From an uncultured Clostridia bacterium (GTDB lineage: Bacteria > Bacillota > Clostridia > Oscillospirales > Acutalibacteraceae): a DNA stretch of 11,553 bases. The translations under genes were made by a program, and so were the position numbers. The notes under the pieces are model-generated. The model worked only from the letters and a program-made list of their open reading frames with translations. It made no database searches and was not told the origin of the DNA. Location of the stretch: NCBI GenBank assembly GCA_944384865.1, contig CALWVC010000029.1, forward strand, positions 1 to 11,553. The letters run 5' to 3'. This document shows, one piece after another, positions 1 to 6,718 of this stretch. The number at the start of each line of letters is the position of its first letter. Positions within the stretch are counted from its first letter, which is position 1.

Positions 1-497
1 GAGGTATGAAACGAATACGCGTCTTTCATCGTAAATTCACGAACCCGGATCAACCCCGCCCGGGGGCGCGCTTCATCTCGGAACTTGGTCTGGATCTGAT
101 AGATCATAAACGGATATTTTACATAGCTCTGCCCGTATTCCCGCACCAGCTGCACTGCGGCCTCTTCATGGGTCATCCCCAACACCATTTTGCTGCCGTT
201 GCGGTCCTCAAAGCGCAGCAGCTCGCTGCCGACGCCCTCATACCGCCCGGATTCCTCCCACAGCGACGCGGGCAGCACCACCGGGAACTGCACCTCCTGC
301 CCGTCAATCGCGTCCATCTCTTCGCGGATGATCTGTTCGATCTTGCGGGTGATCCGGCGCAGCGGCATATACGATGAAAAAATGCCGTTGGCGACATATT
401 TCATATATCCGCCCCGCAGCATCAGCGCATGGCTGTCAATCACACAATCCGACGGTTTCTCTTTAAAACGGTCTCCCACCAGCTTGTCCAGCTTCAT
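1..497 (-). CDS. proS: Prolyl-tRNA synthetase, bacterial type, N-terminal part (runs off the window)
   Basis: Class II aminoacyl-tRNA synthetase that charges tRNA-Pro with proline in the cytoplasm. I translated the minus strand from the ATG at 497-495; it stays open to the window edge, giving 165 residues, so roughly the last two thirds are missing. The translation shows the THE proline-binding loop (residues 109-111, in GMTHEEA) and class II motif 2 (FRDEARPRAG through RVREFTMKDAYSFH, about 139-164), typical of the long bacterial ProRS. The start is fixed by a GGAGG ribosome-binding site at 511-507, 9 nt upstream. The gene is expressed from its own promoter through a T-box leader (separate entries), so expression should rise when tRNA-Pro is uncharged. 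It is divergent from the DUF3048 lipoprotein gene. Identity is very secure; nothing looks broken in the visible part. Confidence 0.97.
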   Translation of the reverse strand, partial: MKLDKLVGDRFKEKPSDCVIDSHALMLRGGYMKYVANGIFSSYMPLRRITRKIEQIIREEMDAIDGQEVQFPVVLPASLWEESGRYEGVGSELLRFEDRNGSKMVLGMTHEEAAVQLVREYGQSYVKYPFMIYQIQTKFRDEARPRAGLIRVREFTMKDAYSFHT

Positions 498-516
498 TCA
501 CAACAACCTCCAAAAA

Positions 517-746
517 ATAAAAAACGCCCCGCCGGAAACTATTCCGGTTCAGGGCGAATCACTCCGCGGTACCACCTGAATTCAAGGGTATAACCCCTGC
601 GCTCAACACCCGGTAACGGCGGGCTTCCGGCGGCCTTTTGACAAACCGCAGCTCCAAGACGGGAAAGATATCCAAACCTGCAGGGCTCGCACCAACCGCC
701 CCTTCTCTGCACAAATCTGAGATATCCGGTTTCTCTTCACAGCTTT
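517..746 (-). promoter_or_regulatory. T-box riboswitch in the proS leader, with terminator
   Basis: The leader of proS carries the canonical T-box sequence AGGTGGTACCGCGG on the minus strand at 577-564. It is followed by a terminator hairpin at about 556-525 (CGCCC/GGGCG outer and CCGGAA/TTCCGG inner pairing) and a T-rich tract at 524-512. Further upstream, the arms AAACCG and CGGTTT and the two copies of GATATC can form the base of Stem I. A CCC triplet at 663-661, followed shortly by TTGGAGC, is the best candidate specifier codon and reads as proline. T-boxes bind the cognate uncharged tRNA: the tRNA 3' end stabilises the antiterminator and allows readthrough. The T-box call is firm; the exact specifier position is inferred from position and gene identity. 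Confidence 0.93.
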
Positions 747-752
747 TTGATT

Positions 753-781
753 ATTATAACAACAAATCGTCAGATTGTCAA
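753..781 (-). promoter_or_regulatory. Sigma-A promoter of proS (perfect consensus)
   Basis: On the minus strand TTGACA (781-776) and TATAAT (758-753) are separated by exactly 17 bp, matching both consensus hexamers. Transcription should start near 746, just before the T-box leader. Its -35 box is only 8 bp from the -35 box of the divergent lipoprotein promoter. Confidence 0.9.
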
Positions 782-789
782 TCTTTGTG

Positions 790-818
790 TTGCACCCGGA
801 TCGATTTTGTATTATGAT
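790..818 (+). promoter_or_regulatory. Sigma-A promoter of the DUF3048 lipoprotein gene
   Basis: TTGCAC (790-795), a 17-bp spacer, then TATGAT (813-818). The predicted start near 825 leaves a short leader to the ATG at 853, with an AAGGAAG ribosome-binding site around 839-845. It lies back to back with the proS promoter. Confidence 0.72.
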
Positions 819-852
819 AAATATATAAATTTATAAATAAGGAAGTCATTTC

Positions 853-1905
853 ATGCAACTGCACCTGAAAAAACTGTTCACCTTGATGTTAGCCGCTGTG
901 ATGCTGCTGGCAATGCCCTCCTGTGGCGCCGGTTCCGGCGCGACCGTCTCTTCTGTCCCCTCCACTCAGCCGCCTACCACGCTGCCGCCTTATGTCACCA
1001 ATCCATTAACCGGGATTGACGATTTGTCCAGCGCCTATTATGGCAAACGGCCGGTGGCGGTTATGATCAATAATATAAAGACTGCGCAGGCGGTGCAGAC
1101 GGCGGTAGGCGACGCCGACCTGGTGTTTGAAACACTGGTAGAGGGCGGCATCACCCGCCTGATGGCGGTCTATTCCGATATTTCAAAAATCGGGCAGATC
1201 GGCACCATCCGCAGCTCCCGCTATTCGTTTATCGAGCTTGCCTGCGGGCTGGACGCCCGCTATGTCTATTGCGGCACCGACGAACAGTTTGCGCTGCCGC
1301 TGATGCAGAGCCTGGAGATGGACGACACGCTGGATCTTGACAACAATGCGAGTGCGCTGGGCGTCCGGGTTCAAAACGGGCTGGACTATGAACATACGCT
1401 GTACACCGACGGAGAAAAAATTCTGGACGCTTATAACGACGGCCGCACCGCGCTGAAAAACCGGGCGAAAAATCCCTTTTCATTTAATCCGGTTGATGCG
1501 CCGGTCAGCTATGAACAGACTGCTGCCGATTTCAAAGTGCGTTTTTCCGGCTCTTACAGCACCACCTTTACATACGAAAATGACAGCGGAACATATCTGC
1601 GCGGCAACAGCAACGGCACGCCGTTTGTGGATCTGCACTCCGGCAAATACGAGCGCTTTCAAAACGTTTTAGTGCTGTACACCGACGTTTATTCACTGGC
1701 CGACGATTACCATATGAAATCTGAGCTGACTTCCGGCAGCGGCGTCTATTTCACAGGCGGCGGCTATACCCAAATCAAATGGTCCAAAGGCGACAGCACC
1801 GCCCCGCTGAAGCTGACCGACGCCCAGGGCAATGCGTTAAAGCTGAACGCCGGCAACAGCTATATCTGCATTACTGATACCGAATATCCCGTTTCCATAC
1901 AATAA
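853..1905 (+). CDS. DUF3048 domain-containing lipoprotein, YerB family
   Basis: Predicted secreted lipoprotein of 350 aa. The N-terminus has the charged KK followed by a hydrophobic stretch (about residues 8-21) and ends at MPSC with Cys24 as the probable lipidation site; the lipobox is slightly atypical (Met at -3, Pro at -2). A Ser/Thr/Pro linker follows. Then comes the DUF3048 N-terminal domain (NPLTGID, RPVAVMINN, LVFETLVEGGITRLMAVY, IGTIRSSR) and, from about residue 220, the smaller C-terminal domain (VLYTDVY, GSGVYFTGGGYTQIKWSKG). Length and domain order fit the B. subtilis YerB type. The molecular function of the family is not established; the outer face of the membrane is the likely site. 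The gene is monocistronic, with its own promoter and two terminators. Family assignment is from recalled motifs. Confidence 0.9.
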   Translation: MQLHLKKLFTLMLAAVMLLAMPSCGAGSGATVSSVPSTQPPTTLPPYVTNPLTGIDDLSSAYYGKRPVAVMINNIKTAQAVQTAVGDADLVFETLVEGGITRLMAVYSDISKIGQIGTIRSSRYSFIELACGLDARYVYCGTDEQFALPLMQSLEMDDTLDLDNNASALGVRVQNGLDYEHTLYTDGEKILDAYNDGRTALKNRAKNPFSFNPVDAPVSYEQTAADFKVRFSGSYSTTFTYENDSGTYLRGNSNGTPFVDLHSGKYERFQNVLVLYTDVYSLADDYHMKSELTSGSGVYFTGGGYTQIKWSKGDSTAPLKLTDAQGNALKLNAGNSYICITDTEYPVSIQ

Positions 1906-1960
1906 TCCTGTTCCGGTTTTATATACGACCCGCCCCGACAAATGAAGACTGCTCTATTCT

Positions 1961-1990
1961 CCGCCCGCAAAATCTGCGGGCGGCTTTTTT
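1961..1990 (+). terminator. Intrinsic terminator after the DUF3048 lipoprotein gene
   Basis: A perfect 9-bp stem, CCGCCCGCA (1961-1969) with TGCGGGCGG (1975-1983), has a 5-nt loop and is followed after one C by six T residues (1985-1990). Strong rho-independent terminator. Confidence 0.93.
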
Positions 1991-1996
1991 CCGATT

Positions 1997-2028
1997 GCAG
2001 GATCAAAAACAGAAATCCTGCGCTTTTT
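1997..2028 (+). terminator. Second, tandem terminator
   Basis: GCAGGAT (1997-2003) pairs with ATCCTGC (2015-2021) around an 11-nt loop and is followed by GC and five T residues (2024-2028). It backs up the terminator just upstream and insulates the ABC transporter operon. The rest of 1906-2251 holds the ABC promoter and leader, and no further gene was seen. Confidence 0.7.
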
Positions 2029-2116
2029 GCATCACAGAAAGCCACGCCACAACCAGCCAGAGCTAAAACAGATTGATATTTTTAACCAATAAAATAGAAA
2101 TTTTTGAAAAATATTA

Positions 2117-2145
2117 TTGCATGATTTTCAAAAACATGGTAAACT
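2117..2145 (+). promoter_or_regulatory. Probable promoter of the ABC exporter operon
   Basis: TTGCAT (2117-2122), 17 bp, TAAACT (2140-2145). Transcription would start near 2152, leaving about 100 nt of leader before the ATG at 2252. The leader can form two small hairpins (CCTGA/TCAGG at about 2160-2178 and GCATAC/GTATGC just after). It is a moderate match to consensus, and no operator was recognised. Confidence 0.5.
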
Positions 2146-2251
2146 ATATGTAATATTTCCTGAAAATAGTAATCAGGCATACAAACACAGTATGCGTTGC
2201 CGTTTGAGTTGCCGCCACCATCCATACAAATCATATAAAGGGGCTGACCAT

Positions 2252-4099
2252 ATGCAAAACCGAACCAAAGACAAAACACCCAGGCAGAAACCCAAATATA
2301 ACATGTGGCAAAATTCCGCCTATATGATTGCGCTGGCATGGCGTGAAAAAGAGAAAAAGGTTTTGGCGCTGTTTCTTTTAGCCGCAATATTTGCTGTGGC
2401 AAACAATCTGGTAAACCTTTATGTCACGCCGTCTATTTTAGCGGCAGTTGAAAACAGGCTTCCCGTTTCACAGCTGGTCATGATCATCCTGGCGTTCGTA
2501 GGGTTGCTGATACTCTGTTCCGCTGCGTCTTCCTATATCGACACCAACGCACTGTATGGCAGAATACAGGTGAGATGCGCCCTGATCGCCGCGCTCGTCC
2601 GAAAGACGGCGACCACCTCATATCCCAATGTAGATGATGAAAAATTTATCAAATTACGCACCAAAGCAAGTGACGCGACCCGCAGCAACAGTCAGGCCAC
2701 CGAAGCGATTTGGAACACATTAACCAATCTGACTAAAAATATGCTGGGGTTTATACTCTATATGCTGTTGCTGTCTTCCCTCGATCTGTGGATGTTGCTG
2801 GTCATTGTCGTTACCGCTTTCATCGGCTATTTTATCAGCAAACGTGTTTATGAATACGAATACCGTCATCGTGAAGAAGTAGCCGACTATGAAAATAAAA
2901 TGTGGTATATAGATGGCCGGGCCAAAGATTACAGCGCCGCCAAAGACATCCGCATCTTTCATATCAGGCCGTGGCTGGAAGAACTCGGCGCAAAAGCGAT
3001 GGCGGCATTTACAGCGTTTCACAAAAAAGCCAACGGCATTTATATATGGGGGAAAATTGCCGATCTGATCCTTACCTTTGCCCGAAACGGCATTGCTTAT
3101 GCCTATCTGCTTCATTTGGTATTAAGCAACGGCCTTAGCGCGTCAGAATTTTTGCTGTATTTCTCCGCGGTGGGCGGTTTTGCCTCCTGGGTTTCGGGTA
3201 TACTCGGCGATTTGTCAACATTATACCATCAAAGCCTGGATATATCGACTGTAAGAGAGTGTATCGAATATCCCGAGCCCTTTGATTTAAACGGCGGCGA
3301 TCCCCTGACGCCCGACAATAAAACAGACTATGAAATACAACTGGTAAACGTATCTTTTCGCTATCCTGGAAGTGAGCGCTATGCCCTCGAAAACATCAAC
3401 CTCACGCTTCATCCCGGTGAAAAGCTGGCCGTTGTAGGGCTCAACGGCGCCGGTAAAACAACGCTGGTCAAATTGTTATGTGGTTTTTATGACCCCACCG
3501 AAGGGCAGATTTTACTCAACGGCAAAGACATTAAAGCATATAACCGCCGTGATTATTATAAAATGTTTTCCGCAGTTTTTCAAAATTTTTCATTACTTGC
3601 GGCGACAGTCGCAGCCAACATCGCACAGACAGAGGACAATATCGATCTGCAAAAAGTCAAAAGCTGCGCAAAACAGGCAGGGTTACTCACAAAACTCGAG
3701 TCTTTACCCGATGGCTTTCAAACATACCTGAACCGAAACGTTTACGAAAACGCAATCATGCTCTCGGGCGGTGAAACCCAGCGGCTGATGCTTGCGAGAG
3801 CCTTATATAAAGACGCGCCTTTCATTGTGTTGGACGAACCGACGGCTGCGCTGGATCCGATTGCAGAAGCAGAGCTGTATCAGAAATACAGTGAAATGAC
3901 TTTGGGTAGATCATCTGTTTACATCTCTCACCGGCTTGCCTCCACACGCTTTTGTGACCGGATCATCTTTATCGAAAACAACCACATCGTTGAGGAGGGC
4001 ACACACGAACAACTGCTCGCGCACGGCGGACACTATGCTGCATTATTTGAAGTGCAGAGCAAATATTATAAAGATGAGGTAACGGCAGATGCAACATAA
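2252..4099 (+). CDS. ABC exporter half-transporter A (permease fused to ATPase)
   Basis: A 615-aa membrane ABC exporter subunit: a transmembrane domain with about six helices (first two near residues 37-59 and 74-92, last two near 270-315) followed by a nucleotide-binding domain. Visible motifs are Walker A GLNGAGKTT (396-404, Lys402), Q-loop Gln444, signature LSGGETQ (504-510), Walker B FIVLDEP (524-530, catalytic Glu529) and H-loop His560. All ATPase residues are intact. The ATG at 2252 is chosen because AAAGGGG lies 8 nt upstream; an in-frame TTG at 2117 would fall in the promoter -35 box. The next gene overlaps it by 11 nt and encodes a similar protein, so the two probably form a heterodimer. 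The substrate cannot be read from sequence; no peptidase domain, lanthipeptide gene or regulator is next to it. Confidence 0.93.
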   Translation: MQNRTKDKTPRQKPKYNMWQNSAYMIALAWREKEKKVLALFLLAAIFAVANNLVNLYVTPSILAAVENRLPVSQLVMIILAFVGLLILCSAASSYIDTNALYGRIQVRCALIAALVRKTATTSYPNVDDEKFIKLRTKASDATRSNSQATEAIWNTLTNLTKNMLGFILYMLLLSSLDLWMLLVIVVTAFIGYFISKRVYEYEYRHREEVADYENKMWYIDGRAKDYSAAKDIRIFHIRPWLEELGAKAMAAFTAFHKKANGIYIWGKIADLILTFARNGIAYAYLLHLVLSNGLSASEFLLYFSAVGGFASWVSGILGDLSTLYHQSLDISTVRECIEYPEPFDLNGGDPLTPDNKTDYEIQLVNVSFRYPGSERYALENINLTLHPGEKLAVVGLNGAGKTTLVKLLCGFYDPTEGQILLNGKDIKAYNRRDYYKMFSAVFQNFSLLAATVAANIAQTEDNIDLQKVKSCAKQAGLLTKLESLPDGFQTYLNRNVYENAIMLSGGETQRLMLARALYKDAPFIVLDEPTAALDPIAEAELYQKYSEMTLGRSSVYISHRLASTRFCDRIIFIENNHIVEEGTHEQLLAHGGHYAALFEVQSKYYKDEVTADAT

Positions 4100-5984
4100 G
4101 AACCGGAAAAACCTTCTTTCTCTAAAAGAAGCGTATACCGTCAATCAAAAAGCCTTTAAGCTCCTCTACCGACAGTACCCGCAGATGTTTACTTCCCGGC
4201 TTGCCTGTGTAATTTGGGATGCTCTGACGCCCTATATCGGCATCTATTTATCGGCGCTGATCATCGACGAGCTGTCTACAACCCGAGATTCCGAAACGCT
4301 CACCATCCTGATGTTGATTGCTTTGGTTGGTGCGGCGATCATTTCGCTGGTATCTGCCTTTCTTACAAAATGGCGAGACACCCAGTGCGCCGGAATGTAT
4401 TTTAAAGTGAACCAGATTTTTACGAAAAAGCTTCTGGATATGGACTTTGCAAGCGTTGACAATACCAAAACCCATGAACTGCTTTCCACTATCGATCAAA
4501 ATCAAAATAGCGGCGGATGGGGGCTGAATAAAATTATCTGGAATTACGAAGCGCTTATTTCTTCGATTCTGACCCTGCTTGGCGGTATTTCCCTTACCAT
4601 TACCCTGTTTGTAAAACCCGTTTCACAAGACGCGGGCCGCATGACCGTATTAAACAATCCCCTGTTTATTGTGGTTCTTGTTCTGGTGATGTTCGCTGTT
4701 ACATATATTTCACCCGCGCTGTCCAATAAAGCCGACAGCTATTCTGCACGTCTGGCAGACACACATAATCTGGGCAACCGATTATTTGGGTTTTTCGGCT
4801 GGCTCGGCTACTACCAGGAATATGCGGCAGATGTGCGGATATACCGTCAGGATCTCATCTGTGACAAATATAACAATGATAAAACGAATACCTTCGGTTC
4901 AAAAGGGATCTTCGCCAAATATGCTAAAGGTCCGGTGGGATTATATCACGCTGCATCCGCCGCCGTATCTGTGCTATTCACGGGTCTTGCCTACGCCTTT
5001 GTTTGCCTGAAAGCCTGGTCGGGCGCTTTTGGAATCGGCTCTGTTACACAATATATCAGTTCGATCACCAGATTATCCGGCGGTGTGTCTTCGCTGATCA
5101 GAACGATCGGTGATATGAGAAACAACGCGTCGTTTCTGAAGTTGATATTTGATTTTCTTGAAATTCCAAACGCCATGCAGCAGGGCGATCTGCCCATCAG
5201 GCAGCGCAGCAGTTGCGATTACGAAATCGAGTTTAAAAATGTATCCTTCAAATATCCCGGGAGCGACGAATACGCGCTGAAAAATATAAATATGAAATTG
5301 AAAGCCGGCGAACGGCTGGCTGTTGTCGGGCAAAACGGCAGCGGAAAAACCACCTTTATAAAATTACTGTGCCGTCTTTATGATCCGACCCAGGGGGTGA
5401 TACTGCTCAACGGAACAGATATACGAACATATGACTACGCCGACTATATGGCGCTGTTTTCCGTCGTTTTTCAGGATTTTAAACTGTTTGCATTGACCCT
5501 CGGGCAAAATGTCGGTGTAAGCGTTGCATATGATAAAGAGCTGGCCGAACAATGTTTGTGCAAAGCAGGCTTTGGCGACCGTTTGGCGACCATGCCCGAA
5601 ACAATCGAAACCTATCTTTATAAAGATTTCAGCAAAACCGGCGTAGAGATCTCAGGCGGCGAGGCCCAGAAAATTGCGCTGGCACGCGCGCTGTATAAAA
5701 ACGCGCCTTTCATTGTGCTGGATGAACCGACGGCTGCGCTGGATCCGATTGCAGAAGCAGAAGTTTACAGCAACTTTAATGAAATCGTCGGTGATAAAAC
5801 CGCAATTTATATCAGCCACAGGCTTTCATCCTGCCGTTTTTGCAATGATATTGTTGTGTTCCATGAAGGTAAACTTGCACAAAGAGGAAGTCACGAACAG
5901 TTATCGGCAGATACAGGCGGAAAATACTATGCGCTTTGGAACGCACAGGCGCAATATTATCAAACCACAGAACATGATCTGTGA
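4089..5984 (+). CDS. ABC exporter half-transporter B (permease fused to ATPase)
   Basis: A 631-aa partner of the preceding gene, with the same order of a roughly six-helix transmembrane domain and a nucleotide-binding domain. Motifs are Walker A GQNGSGKTT (414-422, Lys420), Q-loop Gln462, signature ISGGEAQ (521-527), Walker B FIVLDEP (541-547, Glu546) and H-loop His577. Unlike many heterodimeric exporters, neither partner has an obviously degenerate catalytic site. The ATG lies 11 nt inside the upstream gene, with a GAGG-type ribosome-binding site, so the two are translationally coupled. The Walker B region shares 59 of 61 nt with the upstream gene (see findings), pointing to duplication followed by conversion. 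Likely role: ATP-driven export of a lipid, drug or peptide; the substrate is unknown. Confidence 0.93.
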   Translation: MQHKNRKNLLSLKEAYTVNQKAFKLLYRQYPQMFTSRLACVIWDALTPYIGIYLSALIIDELSTTRDSETLTILMLIALVGAAIISLVSAFLTKWRDTQCAGMYFKVNQIFTKKLLDMDFASVDNTKTHELLSTIDQNQNSGGWGLNKIIWNYEALISSILTLLGGISLTITLFVKPVSQDAGRMTVLNNPLFIVVLVLVMFAVTYISPALSNKADSYSARLADTHNLGNRLFGFFGWLGYYQEYAADVRIYRQDLICDKYNNDKTNTFGSKGIFAKYAKGPVGLYHAASAAVSVLFTGLAYAFVCLKAWSGAFGIGSVTQYISSITRLSGGVSSLIRTIGDMRNNASFLKLIFDFLEIPNAMQQGDLPIRQRSSCDYEIEFKNVSFKYPGSDEYALKNINMKLKAGERLAVVGQNGSGKTTFIKLLCRLYDPTQGVILLNGTDIRTYDYADYMALFSVVFQDFKLFALTLGQNVGVSVAYDKELAEQCLCKAGFGDRLATMPETIETYLYKDFSKTGVEISGGEAQKIALARALYKNAPFIVLDEPTAALDPIAEAEVYSNFNEIVGDKTAIYISHRLSSCRFCNDIVVFHEGKLAQRGSHEQLSADTGGKYYALWNAQAQYYQTTEHDL

Positions 5985-6057
5985 TCTTAACCTGTCCCAA
6001 GCAACGCCGGGCAGCAAAGCGGCCGAAAACAGCCGACACACCGCAACCTGTTCGCCG

Positions 6058-6090
6058 CGGCATACGGATCCGCATGCCGTAGTCTTTTTT
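6058..6090 (+). terminator. Likely terminator of the ABC exporter operon
   Basis: The near-palindrome CGGCATACGG/ATCCGCATGCCG (6058-6079; one A-C mismatch) is followed by TAGTC and six T residues (6085-6090). It lies within a larger potential fold (6052-6108; see findings). The 306-nt stretch 5985-6290 otherwise holds a GACGGC/GCCGTC inverted repeat (6143-6148 and 6165-6170) and an AT-rich inverted repeat, but no ORF worth calling. Confidence 0.55.
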
Positions 6091-6183
6091 GCCGATGCGC
6101 CGCGGCGATAACCTCTGCGCCCACATATGCGTATGATATACTGACGGCGGGACAGCCACTCCATGCCGTCGCCCGTACTGGAA

Positions 6184-6217
6184 ATCAAGAATTTTTAATA
6201 AATAAAAAATTCCTGAT
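6184..6217. repeat. AT-rich imperfect inverted repeat upstream of mazF
   Basis: Arms ATCAAGAATTTTT (6184-6196) and AAAAATTCCTGAT (6205-6217) match over 12 of 13 positions around an 8-nt centre. It lies 74 bp before the mazF start codon and could be an operator or part of the promoter region. No convincing -35/-10 pair for mazF was found. Function is unproven. Confidence 0.45.
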
Positions 6218-6290
6218 CTGCAAATGTTTAAAACTTCAAAATGCGGGCAAAAATAGCAGTACAAAGTATCATACGGAGCGTGAAACGGTT

Positions 6291-6632
6291 ATGACGATCA
6301 AAAGAGGAGACATCTACTATGCCGATTTAAGTCCGGTGGTAGGTTCAGAACAGGGCGGCACCCGGCCGGTTCTGATCGTACAGAATGACGTTGGCAATAA
6401 ATACAGCCCGACTGTAATCGCAGCGGCTATCACCAGCCAGCAGACGAAAAACGATCTTCCTACCCATATCCGGATCAATGCGGCAGGCTGCGGGTTATCC
6501 AGAGATTCCATCGTCCTGCTGGAACAGGTCCGGACACTGGATAAAAAACGCCTGAAAGAAAAAATGGGCAGTCTGGACACCAATTCCATGAAAGGCGTGG
6601 ATCAGGCGTTGTCTGTCAGTTTCGGATTATAA
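6291..6632 (+). CDS. MazF/EndoA-type mRNA interferase (PemK family toxin)
   Basis: A 113-aa PemK/MazF-fold protein that cleaves single-stranded mRNA at short motifs. It opens with the family hallmark KRGDIYYADLSPVVGSEQGG and continues with TRPVLIVQND and AAITSQ. Arg25 and Thr48 fall exactly where the catalytic residues of B. subtilis EndoA lie, and the length fits (about 116 aa there), so the toxin should be active. A GGAG ribosome-binding site lies at 6275-6278, somewhat far (12 nt) from the ATG. In many Firmicutes the antitoxin gene lies directly upstream; here 5985-6290 contains no plus-strand ORF resembling a MazE/NdoAI antitoxin. An antitoxin elsewhere, or a solitary toxin role, must be assumed. 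A strong terminator follows. Confidence 0.95.
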   Translation: MTIKRGDIYYADLSPVVGSEQGGTRPVLIVQNDVGNKYSPTVIAAAITSQQTKNDLPTHIRINAAGCGLSRDSIVLLEQVRTLDKKRLKEKMGSLDTNSMKGVDQALSVSFGL

Positions 6633-6653
6633 ATAAGCCACGCTATCCTATCT

Positions 6654-6687
6654 GCCGTCTACATATACGATAAAAGCTGTAGACGGC
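6654..6687. repeat. Perfect 10-bp inverted repeat downstream of mazF
   Basis: GCCGTCTACA (6654-6663) and TGTAGACGGC (6678-6687) form a hairpin with a 14-nt loop, directly preceding the mazF terminator stem. It is not followed by a T run, so it is probably an mRNA 3'-end stabilising hairpin rather than a terminator. Confidence 0.5.
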
Positions 6688-6689
6688 TG

Positions 6690-6718
6690 CGGCCGCAGGA
6701 AAATCCTGCGGCCGTTTT
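6690..6718 (+). terminator. Strong intrinsic terminator after mazF
   Basis: A perfect 11-bp stem, CGGCCGCAGGA (6690-6700) with TCCTGCGGCCG (6704-6714), has an AAA loop and is followed by TTTT. The stop codon of the convergent MATE gene (6717-6719) overlaps the T run. No equal T run follows the hairpin in the other direction. Confidence 0.9.

Noticed and set aside
1..579. Plus-strand ORFs opposite proS
   Set aside because: Antisense shadows of proS, which is clearly coding on the minus strand.
2117..2251. In-frame TTG start extending ABC half-transporter A by 45 residues
   Set aside because: The TTG overlaps the -35 box of the predicted promoter and the extra residues look non-coding; ATG 2252 has a good ribosome-binding site.
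5674..6264. ORFs on both strands across the end of ABC half-transporter B and the following gap
   Set aside because: Shadow frames of the ABC gene running into intergenic inverted repeats; none resembles a MazE-type antitoxin.
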